NCBI GenBank assembly: GCA_959596515.1
Contig: CAUFXR010000028.1
Coordinates: 1-27,254 of the forward strand
Source: an uncultured Oscillospiraceae bacterium
GTDB taxonomy: Bacteria > Bacillota > Clostridia > Oscillospirales > Acutalibacteraceae
Direction: 5' to 3'
DNA: 27,254 bases
Below are positions 1 through 7,030 of this stretch, in pieces; position 1 is the stretch's first letter; every line of letters begins with the position of its first letter. The notes beneath the pieces were generated by a model that worked only from the letters and a program-made list of their open reading frames with translations, was not told where the DNA came from and made no database searches. Both the position numbers and the translations under genes were made by a program.

Positions 1-53
1 ATTGTACCAGAAGGGCTGACGGGTCTTCAATTTTCATTTAACTTTACAGTCCG
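1..53. repeat. Left copy of 53-bp terminal inverted repeat
   Basis: Bases 1-53 are the exact reverse complement of bases 27202-27254; the match stops at base 54 (A here, C on the other side). The inner edge lies 25 bases before the holin start codon, and the right copy lies 25 bases before the start codon of the DUF2461 gene, so each copy sits directly in front of a ribosome binding site of a gene reading into the window. I see no transposase or recombinase next to it. It could be the edge of a longer repeated element in opposite orientations, an invertible junction, or a graph-overlap artefact of assembly. Confidence 0.95.
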
Positions 54-78
54 ACTCGATGAGATAGGAGGAAATACT

Positions 79-363
79 ATGAAGATCAACTGGAAAGTGC
101 GGTTTAAAAACCCGGTATTCTGGTTCAATCTCGCGGCAGCCATTTTCCTGCCCATGCTTGCCTGTTTGGGTTCTAACTGGGAGGATATGACAAGCTGGCA
201 GGCGATTGGAGATGTGCTCTTGCAATCTTTTCAGAACCCTGTAATTATGGTATCTGTAATTGTATCGGTATGGAATTTGTTGAATGATCCCACCACCGAA
301 GGGTTAAGTGACTCTTCCCAGGCTCTTAGCTATACCGAACCGAAAAAATCTGAAAATAGTTGA
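79..363 (+). CDS. Phage holin, phi LC3 family (solitary)
   Basis: Small membrane protein of 94 residues. The N-terminus (MKINWKVRFKNPVFW) and the C-terminal block DPTTEGLSDSSQALSY are the hallmarks of the phage holin phi LC3/Phage_holin_1 family, which forms inner-membrane lesions that let an endolysin reach the wall. Two hydrophobic segments are visible at about residues 14-31 and 52-67. AGGAGG at 67-72 precedes the ATG. No endolysin, tail or other phage gene is next to it, and it has its own terminator at once downstream, so it stands as a single-gene unit: a prophage remnant or a domesticated holin. The segment before base 1 is not visible, so a lysis cassette could continue beyond the inverted repeat. 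Family assignment is firm; role is inferred. Confidence 0.85.
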   Translation: MKINWKVRFKNPVFWFNLAAAIFLPMLACLGSNWEDMTSWQAIGDVLLQSFQNPVIMVSVIVSVWNLLNDPTTEGLSDSSQALSYTEPKKSENS

Positions 364-368
364 CAATG

Positions 369-408
369 GCGGTCTTTCCAAAATTCATGGAAAGGCCGCT
401 TTCTTTTC
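369..408 (+). terminator. Rho-independent terminator after holin gene
   Basis: Arms GCGGTCTTTCC (369-379) and GGAAAGGCCGC (389-399) form an 11-bp stem with one G-U pair and a 9-base loop, followed by a T-rich tract. It lies six bases beyond the holin stop codon. Confidence 0.85.
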
Positions 409-584
409 TATCTACGAGAGGATGAATAACTCGACGGCTTATTTTTCTTAAAATCAACTTTCCGATTTTCCCGGTTGGTAATTTTTCGTTTCCCATTTTC
501 ATCGGGTTCTCCATTTTCTATTTCTATAGGTTGTGATACAATATAAAATAAACGAAGAATAAGATTACCAAACGGAGTGATATA

Positions 585-1073
585 ATGAAAGCAAAGGAAA
601 ATAAAACAAACGCTATGCGGGTTTTAGACCGCGCGAAAATTCCTTATGAAACTCACAGCTATGATCACGAAGATGGAAAGATAGATGGTGTTTCCGTAGC
701 GCAGAAATTGGGGCAGCCCGTGGAGCAAGTATTCAAAACCCTGGTAACCCGAGGTTCCGACAGAAATTTTTATGTGTTTGTCATCCCGGTGGCAAAAGAA
801 TTGAATCTAAAAGCCGCGGCTCGAACCGTAGGCCAAAAAAGTGTAGAAATGATTCATGTGGACGAAATCAAAAACGCTACCGGCTATATTCGGGGCGGCT
901 GCTCTCCAATCGGTATGAAAAAGCAATACAAAACCGTTATTGACGAAAGCGCACAATCCCTTCCTTTCATCATGGTAAGCGGAGGAAAAATCGGGCAACA
1001 AATTCAAATTTCTCCCGTGATGCTGCGCGACTTGATTGGCGCTGAATTTAGCCCTATAGCCTATGACGGATAA
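585..1073 (+). CDS. ybaK: Cys-tRNA(Pro)/Cys-tRNA(Cys) deacylase, YbaK/EbsC family
   Basis: A 162-residue cytoplasmic protein of the YbaK/ProX-like editing superfamily, which hydrolyses Cys mischarged on tRNA(Pro). Family landmarks are the opening TNAMRVLDRAKIPYETHSY, the VAQKLG-QVFKTLV segment (about residues 39-54), the catalytic-type lysine in that FKTLV block, and the RGGCSPIG motif near residues 103-110. Length matches the family (about 155-165). GGAG with an 8-9 base spacing precedes ATG, and a TGATACAAT extended -10 box lies at about 534-542. It looks monocistronic. The gene after it is on the opposite strand and noncoding, so transcription from here must stop against or run into that unit. 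Confidence 0.9.
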   Translation: MKAKENKTNAMRVLDRAKIPYETHSYDHEDGKIDGVSVAQKLGQPVEQVFKTLVTRGSDRNFYVFVIPVAKELNLKAAARTVGQKSVEMIHVDEIKNATGYIRGGCSPIGMKKQYKTVIDESAQSLPFIMVSGGKIGQQIQISPVMLRDLIGAEFSPIAYDG

Positions 1074-1233
1074 AGCAGGGCCAGCGCTTTGTCCAGCGGA
1101 AAACTAAACCAGAAATCTTGGTGTTCGCTATTTTTTCTGCTGGTATTGTAAATCAATCTGCCGTGGTTTCTAAAGGAAACGATGGGTTACTCTAAGCAGG
1201 CAAGAGACCCGGCAGTATGATAATATTTTTCAA

Positions 1234-2306
1234 CAGAAAAAGCCCCTGACAAATGAACATACCATCTGTCAGGGGCTTAAAATGAACTTTCTTTTGGACT
1301 CACCTGTTTCTCATCTTATTAAGATGATTATTTGTCACTTGTTAGAAACGATTCATCCCATTGGACTTTACCAATCCCTTTCTGATTTCTCTGAATTACC
1401 CACGATTTCATTGGTTAAGAATTGCTCTTCTTGAAAAACACAACTCGAATTTCTCAAACTCGGCTTTTTCTTCTTCATGAAATCTTCCAAATTCAGGATT
1501 CAGCACATGGGATTCTACGCACCTTTCTTTCACAAATCGAGATCGATCTGAAATTTTTAAGCGACTTTTAAACTAGGCTATCGCCTTTTCAACTGTACTT
1601 TGGACTCACCCTTTACAATAAACTTTATTTTATCTATTTGATAAAGGTCAATTCAATTTTGTGTTTATCGCTTTTTAGGGAGTAATTTCCTCGGCACTAC
1701 GTCCAATTACTTTTATCAGTCTTTCGTTTTACGAAAGGCCCTCTCCACACTTCTTCGGGAATTTTCCCAATTTGTTTTGACGCTTACTACCAATTTCTCG
1801 GCTTACGATTATCCTTCATGTGGATAATTTTAAACTCCTAAATTTCAGCCTTCAAAACATAGGAAGCCTAAAAAGCTCGCACGCTTCTATTCAATTTTTA
1901 TTTTATTATCGTCCTCATGTTGCGAATTTCATTTTCTGTTTTTCTATTTAGAAAACAAAAAGAACATCCGCCGCGATTTTATTTCGCCATGGGGACGTTC
2001 CGCTTTCATAATTTTATATGGAAAACTATGACAAAAATCTGTTTTACACCTGTTGAACCGGCGCTTGTATCAGACTGTTTTGTAAATAATCTCCGTTCTC
2101 GGAGAAATTTACAATTTACCAGGTCTTTCTTAAATTTCTAACAGATTTTTTTAAGAGCGGAAGCATCGGTCCCCTGACCGATGATGAAAGACTGTGACTG
2201 TGAATCGTTCATTGGACTCGCTTCCTTTCCTTTGAAAATTTGCTTCCCTATTCTTTTATTCTTTATGGAAGCTTCTTTTCTTATTTGTCCTCTTCTCCTT
2301 GAGTAC
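1234..2306 (-). ncRNA. Large structured noncoding RNA, unassigned family (about 1.07 kb)
   Basis: A complete minus-strand transcription unit: extended -10 promoter at 2313-2340, start near 2306, strong intrinsic terminator at 1240-1278. No minus-strand reading frame of 60 codons exists in it. Instead it is dense with stem-loops. Examples: CATCGGT/ACCGATG (about 2165-2185); CTCCG-AGAA-CGGAG inside a longer TTGTAAAT/ATTTACAA stem (about 2080-2115); GAACGTCC pairing with GGATGTTC (about 1961-2000); GAAGC/GCTTC (about 1863-1888); ATTATCC/GGATAAT (about 1808-1829); CTTTCGT/ACGAAAG (about 1720-1738); TCATCTT/AAGATGA (1311-1327). The motif GAGTCCAA recurs, and AACGATTCA near the 5' end can pair with TGAATCGTT near the 3' end. 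Size and style resemble the ornate large RNAs (OLE, GOLLD, ROOL), but I cannot assign it to any of them. It could alternatively be a very decayed gene, though the intact promoter, terminator and stems argue against that. Confidence 0.7.
1240..1278 (-). terminator. Intrinsic terminator of the large noncoding RNA
   Basis: Perfect 12-bp arms AAGCCCCTGACA (1240-1251) and TGTCAGGGGCTT (1267-1278) with a 15-base loop. Read on the minus strand, the stem runs straight into TTTTTCTGTT, the expected U tract. In the plus direction the tail is only weakly T-rich, so it mainly stops leftward transcription. Confidence 0.85.
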
Positions 2307-2312
2307 GATTAT

Positions 2313-2340
2313 ATTATACCACGTTTTTAGTAAATGTCAA
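2313..2340 (-). promoter_or_regulatory. Strong sigma-A promoter of the large noncoding RNA
   Basis: On the minus strand TTGACA (2340-2335), a 16-base spacer and TATAAT (2318-2313), with TGG directly before the -10, making an extended -10. Both hexamers match consensus perfectly. Expected start is near 2306. Confidence 0.85.
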
Positions 2341-2408
2341 CATTTAAAATTAATAATTTAAATATTTTATGTTAAAAATTTGTAAATAAAATATTTCTGT
2401 AAATGCAG

Positions 2409-2437
2409 TTGACTTCAGAGTGGCAGAAGGGTAAAAT
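2409..2437 (+). promoter_or_regulatory. Promoter of the DUF1292 gene
   Basis: TTGACT (2409-2414), 17-base spacer, TAAAAT (2432-2437). It points rightward, back to back with the noncoding RNA promoter at 2313-2340. Confidence 0.7.
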
Positions 2438-2475
2438 AAATACTATCAATTAGAAAAGAGAGGTTTTATCAATAT

Positions 2476-2790
2476 ATGGATAATGAATTTGCCGCCGATC
2501 TCATCACCCTGATTGACGACGAGGGTACCGAGCATGAATTTGAGATTCTGGATGTAATCGAAAGTGACGAGGGTACCTTTTATGCGTTGCTGCCTACTTT
2601 TGACGATCCTGAGGAAAGCCTGGAATCCGATGGAATGTATTACATTTTTGAAGCGATCGAGGAAGATGGCGAGCAGCAGCTGGCAGAGGTAGAAGACGAA
2701 GAGTTGCTGGATAGGCTGTCTCAGATCTTTGAAAGCCGTTTCGAAGAGCTATACGAATATGACGAAGAGGAAGAATCTGAAAACCAGTAA
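2476..2790 (+). CDS. DUF1292 domain protein (YrzB-like)
   Basis: A 104-residue very acidic protein. The opening ITLIDDEGTEHEFEILDVIE, the YALLPTFD segment and the YYIFEAIEEDGEQQLAEVEDEELLDRL stretch match the DUF1292/YrzB family; the tail is a run of Glu/Asp. Function is unknown. In many Firmicutes this gene follows ireB and ruvX; here ruvX lies 5.3 kb away on the other strand and ireB is absent from the window, so the usual neighbourhood is broken. A purine-rich AGAGAGG at about 2457-2463 serves as ribosome binding site, 12 bases from ATG, which is slightly long. The gene has its own promoter and is followed closely by the 6S RNA gene. Confidence 0.85.
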   Translation: MDNEFAADLITLIDDEGTEHEFEILDVIESDEGTFYALLPTFDDPEESLESDGMYYIFEAIEEDGEQQLAEVEDEELLDRLSQIFESRFEELYEYDEEEESENQ

Positions 2791-2828
2791 TTTCTTTTTG
2801 GATTGCTCTGTTAAAATTCGAGAATTTA

Positions 2829-2837
2829 TGCTATAAT
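2829..2837 (+). promoter_or_regulatory. Extended -10 promoter of 6S RNA
   Basis: TGCTATAAT at 2829-2837 is an extended -10 with a perfect hexamer; no good -35 box is visible at the right distance. The predicted start near 2843 falls just before the folded RNA. Confidence 0.65.
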
Positions 2838-2842
2838 AATGG

Positions 2843-3078
2843 TGCGGCGAGAGCCGCCTAATAAAGAAAAAAAGATCCTGCGTGATTCGTGGACCGTGCT
2901 TATATAACCCTACAACTTATTTTTCGGGAGCTTTGTCTCCGCTGGCGGATTGCAGACCTCCCAGCCTTGGCTGGACGAAGGGAGCGTGAAACCAGAGGGC
3001 GGGCACCCACCTGTCTTTTGGTAGGCAGGTTATTGATAGCACATTACGGTCAGGCGGGATTCTTTTATATTCTTTTCT
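2843..3078 (+). ncRNA. ssrS: 6S RNA (RNA polymerase-binding regulator)
   Basis: The region folds into one long rod with a central open bubble, as 6S RNA does: AAAGATCCTG (2871-2880) pairs with CAGGCGGGATTCTTT (3051-3065), GACCG-TGCT (2892-2900) pairs with AGCA and CGGTC (3038-3051), then an unpaired TATATAACCCTACAACTT strand, then a closing arm with GGGAG/CTCCC-type pairing and the GGATTGCAGACCTCCC segment. GGGCACCCACCT near 3001-3012 is a familiar 6S signature. A 5' extra hairpin GCGGC-GAGA-GCCGC precedes it. The 3' end is a T-rich tract to about 3078. 6S RNA mimics an open promoter and binds sigma-A holoenzyme. Exact ends are estimated. Confidence 0.8.
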
Positions 3079-3207
3079 GACGAATCGGTGTTCGCAGATA
3101 AATTTTATGATTTTCTTTGTCGGCCATGATTTTCTGAAATCCGGGAAAACTTTCCCTGCACTTTCCTATAATTAAAATAAGGTCTCGGCGTATTCCGTGA
3201 AGTCTTA

Positions 3208-3277
3208 TTCTTTGAGGGAGGAATCCATCCCGATGATTTTCAGCAAATACCGCTGATCCTCAAAGTTTTTCTTTTTG
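3208..3277 (+). other. Long-loop hairpin followed by T tract
   Basis: CTTTGAGG (3210-3217) pairs with CCTCAAAG (3258-3265), followed by TTTTTCTTTTT. Inside the loop TCAGC/GCTGA makes a smaller hairpin, and GGGAGGA followed by ATG at 3233 opens a 7-codon frame (MIFSKYR). A TATAAT at 3167-3172 lies just upstream without a clear -35. It may be a second terminator behind 6S RNA or a small RNA of about 95 bases; I cannot choose. Confidence 0.4.
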
Positions 3278-3331
3278 AAAATCAAATCTGTGAATTCAAG
3301 GCTGAAAACGCGCCAGTAAAATTTACAGCAA

Positions 3332-3377
3332 AACCCGCGATGCTAAGAAATTTTCCAGCATCGCGGGTTATTTTTTC
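3332..3377. terminator. Strong hairpin terminator, probably bidirectional
   Basis: Perfect 13-bp arms AACCCGCGATGCT (3332-3344) and AGCATCGCGGGTT (3357-3369) with a 12-base loop, followed by ATTTTTT in the plus direction. On the minus strand the tail is TTTTGC. It separates 6S RNA from the TSUP genes. Confidence 0.85.
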
Positions 3378-3535
3378 GATATTTTGGCACACTTCATTTT
3401 CGCGAAAGCCCTTTTTAAAGCTGCTTTTCCCTTCTTCGACCACTTCTTTGTCCCAGATAAAGGACTTTGGCTATTCAGCGTATCTTCTCCTCTTTCTTTT
3501 GCCATACTAAAGCAAAGGAAACGAGGTGTTTTTTT

Positions 3536-3892
3536 TTGAAGCTGAAAAAAGCTTTATCAGCGGTCGGAGGATTTCTTTCCGGAACGGTTAACGGCCTGCT
3601 AGGCGCAGGAGGCGGCATGATCGCCGTACCGATGCTTTCCAAATCCGGGCTAAGCGCTAAAAAGTCCCACGCTACCTCAGTAGCGGTCATTCTGCCGATC
3701 TGCGTATTCAGTTCCATTTTATACTTAGCCAACGGCAGGGTAACTTTAGGCGATGCCGCGCCTTACCTGCTCTGGGGCGCATTAGGATCCGTCATCGGAT
3801 CCTGGCTGCTGCCGAAAATCAAAGATACCTGGCTTCACCGCATTTTCGGAGTGCTCATGCTGTGGGCCGCCGTCAGGATGTTGTTCCGATGA
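3536..3892 (+). CDS. TSUP/TauE-SafE permease, N-terminal half protein
   Basis: A 118-residue membrane protein equal to the first repeat of a sulfite exporter TauE/SafE (TSUP) permease. The GGFLSGTVNGLLGAGGGMIAVP segment is the conserved glycine-rich opening, followed by three further hydrophobic stretches and a final LMLWAAVRML. A TTG at 3536 is chosen as start: GAGGTG (3523-3528) sits at the right distance, and the frame upstream of it (from 3467) encodes a polar stretch unlike the family. Full-length TSUP proteins have two such repeats in about 250 residues; here each repeat is a separate gene, joined by an ATGA overlap. The family moves sulfur oxyanions or organosulfonates; the substrate here is unknown. 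Confidence 0.8.
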   Translation: MKLKKALSAVGGFLSGTVNGLLGAGGGMIAVPMLSKSGLSAKKSHATSVAVILPICVFSSILYLANGRVTLGDAAPYLLWGALGSVIGSWLLPKIKDTWLHRIFGVLMLWAAVRMLFR

Positions 3893-4311
3893 GCTTCCTA
3901 TGGGCTGCGGTAGCCGGCACCCTATCCGGCATGATCGGAGCGATGGGACTGGGTGGCGGCGGCGTTTTAATCATTTATCTGACCCTGTTTCTCGGCATGG
4001 AACAGGGTATCGCCCAGGGCGTAAACCTGATTTTCTTTATTCCCAGCGCCGTAATCGCCCTGATTGTATACTCGAAAAAGAAAATGATCGATTGGAAATC
4101 CGCCATTCCCGCCTCTATTTTAGGTGTGGCCGGCGCTTGGCTCGGCACCTATCTTTCCTCGCTGATGGATGGCTATTGGCTGTCCAAGCTGTTTGGCTGC
4201 CTTCTGCTCATTATGGGCGTGATGCAGATCTTTCCTAAAAAGGAAAAAACCGGGGATTCCGCCGACCGAAAAGAAAACCACCCTTCTGACTCTTACGAAC
4301 AAAAAGAATAA
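3889..4311 (+). CDS. TSUP/TauE-SafE permease, C-terminal half protein
   Basis: A 140-residue membrane protein, the second TSUP repeat: WAAVAGTLSGMIGAMGLGGGGVLI is the repeat signature, followed by hydrophobic segments ending at about residue 118 and a charged, probably cytoplasmic tail. The ATG overlaps the stop of the first half (ATGA at 3889-3892), so the two are translationally coupled and should form a heterodimeric permease. The sequence is not a simple frameshift of one gene: each half has a proper start and the junction reads naturally. The weak promoter of gpsA begins two bases past its stop. Confidence 0.8.
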   Translation: MSFLWAAVAGTLSGMIGAMGLGGGGVLIIYLTLFLGMEQGIAQGVNLIFFIPSAVIALIVYSKKKMIDWKSAIPASILGVAGAWLGTYLSSLMDGYWLSKLFGCLLLIMGVMQIFPKKEKTGDSADRKENHPSDSYEQKE

Positions 4312-4312
4312 A

Positions 4313-4341
4313 TTCCTATCCTGCTTCCGATATGCTATAAT
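4313..4341 (+). promoter_or_regulatory. Promoter of gpsA-like gene
   Basis: TGCTATAAT extended -10 at 4333-4341, with a poor -35 candidate TTCCTA (4313-4318) 17 bases upstream. A second -10-like TATACT lies about 20 bases further on. Confidence 0.5.
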
Positions 4342-4377
4342 GTTCCTATCGACACTATACTGTTTCGGAGGTTGATT

Positions 4378-5331
4378 ATGAACGCGACGGTTCTCGGTTG
4401 CGGGCGGTGGGGCTCTTTCATCGCCTGGTACTTAAATAAGCTGGGCTTTTCCGTGACCCTTTGGGGACGGCCTGGATCCTCCCGGCTGAAAGCGCTGTGC
4501 GAAACCCGAAGCAACGGGTTGCTATCCTTTCCCCTGGCAGTAAAATTTACCGACGATCTGGAGATAGCGGTCCCGCAGGCTGAGCTTCTTTTTGTCTCCA
4601 TCAGCGCCCAGTCCCTGCGGGTTCTGATGGCTTCTCTCCAGCCTCTTCTTTTAAAAGACATCCCCATAATCCTTTGCATGAAAGGTATCGAGGAGGTTAC
4701 TGGCTTACGCCTGACGCAAATTGTGGGAGAATTCATTTCCGCTCCCTCTGCAGTATGGGTAGGCCCAGGCCATGTTCAGGATTTTCTTCAGGGGATTCCC
4801 AACTGCATGGTGATTGATTCTCAGAATGAAGCACTAAAGCAGGAGCTGGTGCCCCTGCTTTCCAGTGAACTGATCCGATTTTACTTCGGCACCGATTTAA
4901 TCGGCAGCGAAGTGGGCGCGGCGGCTAAAAACGTAGTGGGCATCGCCGCCGGCATGCTGGACGGCATGGGGCAGTCCAGCTTGAAAGGTGCTTTAATGTC
5001 CCGTGGAACCCGGGAAATCGCCAGACTGATTGAAGCGATGGGCGGCAAGGGCATCTCAGCCTATGGCCTATGCCATCTGGAAGACTATCAGGCCACCCTC
5101 TTTTCCCAACACAGCCACAACCGCCGCTTCGGCGAACTTTTTATCCGTCAGGAGCCGTACGGCGAGCTGGCGGAGGGCGCCTCTACCGTACGGGCACTGT
5201 GCCTGCTGGGGAATCTGCTTCAAGTGGATCTGCCGATCTGCCAGGCGGTAGACCGAGTGATCCACCAAGGCGAGGATCCCGGATCGGCCCTGTCCGGCTT
5301 GTTTCTGCGAAGCTTAAAAAACGAGTTTTAA
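4378..5331 (+). CDS. gpsA: NAD(P)H-dependent glycerol-3-phosphate dehydrogenase
   Basis: A 317-residue cytosolic enzyme reducing dihydroxyacetone phosphate to sn-glycerol-3-phosphate for lipid synthesis. The N-terminal Rossmann loop is GCGRWGSF (residues 7-14, usually GAGxWG). The catalytic lysine lies in GAAAKNVVGIAAGM (K184). The C-terminal motif, usually GLAGLGDLxLT...SRNRRFG, is here GLCHLEDYQAT...SHNRRFG: the aspartate (D236), threonine and NRRFG are kept but both glycines are lost. CGGAGG (4366-4371) is 6 bases from the ATG at 4378; a TTG two codons earlier is too close to it. The divergence may mean a second GpsA paralogue or relaxed substrate choice. Confidence 0.82.
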   Translation: MNATVLGCGRWGSFIAWYLNKLGFSVTLWGRPGSSRLKALCETRSNGLLSFPLAVKFTDDLEIAVPQAELLFVSISAQSLRVLMASLQPLLLKDIPIILCMKGIEEVTGLRLTQIVGEFISAPSAVWVGPGHVQDFLQGIPNCMVIDSQNEALKQELVPLLSSELIRFYFGTDLIGSEVGAAAKNVVGIAAGMLDGMGQSSLKGALMSRGTREIARLIEAMGGKGISAYGLCHLEDYQATLFSQHSHNRRFGELFIRQEPYGELAEGASTVRALCLLGNLLQVDLPICQAVDRVIHQGEDPGSALSGLFLRSLKNEF

Positions 5332-5587
5332 GGCGGTTGATTCTAGCGATCTTTGACCGTATATCAAAATTTTCCGGCCTTTGAAAAAGACATTCGAACA
5401 AACTTTTCTATAAAAAAGGGGTTCGATAACGCGTTTTGCCATATCATCTAAACCATCTATATCCCTCTAGGTAATCTTCTGGCATAAGGCGCAGACAATG
5501 GCATTTCCAGCGCCGGGGAACAGTCTATGCGTTGTCATGATACTTAGAAGCCCTATCCTTCTCAGTTTTCTTGAAGGTACTTGTGTT

Positions 5588-6823
5588 TCAGCTTTGCTTT
5601 TTGCGGTTGAAAATACGGTTGGAGGCTTCAGAACTGATCAGCATAATCACAATATACACCAGTAAAAATACCGGAAGTAGGCCTACTGTCACTTCTGTGG
5701 CGACAAATCCGAAAAATGGAGGCAACAAGGTCGAACCAGTGTAGCAGATAGCCATCTGGAAACCCATCATAGATTGCGCGTCCTCTTCTCCAAATCGGAC
5801 GGGAGTCTCATGAAGCATACAAGGATAAATCGGAGCGCAGCCTGCCCCAACCAGAATGAAGCCGATAAGGCAGACAAACTGAGGCAAGGGCAAAAACAGA
5901 AGCACCACGCCTAAGAGTACCGTAAGCTCTCCGATTCGAATCATCTGCTGGTTATTGAATCGGATGGCCAAAAATCCGGAAACCAACCTACCGACCGTCA
6001 GGCCACCCCAATAAAGGGAAACCCACTGTGCCGCAGTAGCTGCGTCAATTCCTTTCTCCGTAATTAAAAAGCTGCTTCCCCAAAGTCCTAAAGTCATTTC
6101 CACGCCACAGTATAGGAAAAAGGAGATCAACGCTATCTTTGCCCCCTTAATTTTCAGAGGCTCCAGAAAGCCCTTTTTCCCGGAGGCAGTGGGAGTTGGA
6201 GCGGTTTCTCCCGTTGTCTCACCGGAATTTTCACGGTTCGCTTTTTCAGCACTTTTTTTCTGCTCGGTTTTTTTCGCCACCTTATCCCATACAGGCAGGG
6301 TTACGATTAAAACGGCTACCAGGACAAACTGGATAATCGCTACTGTCAGGTATCCCATTCTCCAGTTCACACCCAGGCTAATATATTGAGACATAATCAA
6401 TGGGCCGATCATGGTCCCAACACCCCAAAAACAGTGCAACCAGCTCATATGCCGGGATTCATAATGCTCCGCTACATATTCGTTCAGTCCCGAATCTACC
6501 GCACCAGCACCCAGGCCCAAGGGAATCGCCAAAAGGGCCATGAAGATGAAGGAAGGCACAAAGCTAAAGCCCAACAGCGCCAGAGCAGTCATCAGCACGC
6601 TTACCGCCGTCACCTTTCCCACACCGAAACGTTTTAAAAGCTTGCTGCTGAAAAGGCTGGAAATTACCGTGCCTACAGAAATCACCATAGAAATAATTCC
6701 TGCATCACCTAAGTTAGCGCCAAATTCCTTCTGCGCTATGGGCCATGCCACCCCCAACAGGGAATCCGGGAGTCCCAGGCTGATAAATGCCGCATAAATT
6801 ACAATTAAAAATAATGTAACCAT
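5588..6823 (-). CDS. MFS transporter, 12 transmembrane segments
   Basis: A 411-residue permease of the major facilitator superfamily. The first helix carries FISLGLPDSLLGVAWP, typical of the FucP/YbjJ-like branch often annotated as sugar or drug MFS. The motif-A-like loop SKLLKRFGVGKV joins helices 2 and 3. A charged loop rich in Lys, Glu and Thr (about residues 180-217) splits two six-helix halves. CGAGGGAA about ten bases ahead of ATG is the ribosome binding site. A consensus TTGACA lies on the minus strand near 6909, but the best -10 is too close, so the promoter is unclear. The gene is isolated from the pyr operon by the hairpin at 7031-7087. Substrate cannot be told. Confidence 0.85.
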   Translation of the reverse strand: MVTLFLIVIYAAFISLGLPDSLLGVAWPIAQKEFGANLGDAGIISMVISVGTVISSLFSSKLLKRFGVGKVTAVSVLMTALALLGFSFVPSFIFMALLAIPLGLGAGAVDSGLNEYVAEHYESRHMSWLHCFWGVGTMIGPLIMSQYISLGVNWRMGYLTVAIIQFVLVAVLIVTLPVWDKVAKKTEQKKSAEKANRENSGETTGETAPTPTASGKKGFLEPLKIKGAKIALISFFLYCGVEMTLGLWGSSFLITEKGIDAATAAQWVSLYWGGLTVGRLVSGFLAIRFNNQQMIRIGELTVLLGVVLLFLPLPQFVCLIGFILVGAGCAPIYPCMLHETPVRFGEEDAQSMMGFQMAICYTGSTLLPPFFGFVATEVTVGLLPVFLLVYIVIMLISSEASNRIFNRKKQS

Positions 6824-7030
6824 ATCTTTTGTTCCCTCGTTTTCCTCAATGCAAAATCTTAATATTGCCCTATCTTTCTCAATCCTACTATACTCCCAGG
6901 AACGTTGTCAATCGGGGAAATTAATTATTTTAAAGTTCCGCATAATCAGACAAAATCAGGACAAATTTTGTATTGTCTTTCTATAGCCGCCGAAAGAAAA
7001 TCAAACTGGATTCTACTCAAAACAAAGATA
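6824..7030. other. Intergenic region upstream of the MFS gene
   Basis: About 207 bases, A+T-rich. It contains a TTGACA-type element (minus strand, near 6909) and an imperfect CAAAAT/ATTTTG repeat near 6950-6972. No reading frame with a ribosome binding site was found. Confidence 0.4.

Noticed and set aside
1917..2141. 74-codon plus-strand frame inside the large RNA region
   Set aside because: No ribosome binding site or promoter, low-complexity aromatic/basic composition, and it lies antisense to a clear noncoding transcription unit.
2889..3080. 63-codon plus-strand frame
   Set aside because: It coincides with the 6S RNA fold and has no ribosome binding site.
3467..3535. Upstream extension of the first TSUP gene from a TTG
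   Set aside because: The added 23 residues are unlike the family, and GAGGTG is correctly placed for the TTG at 3536.
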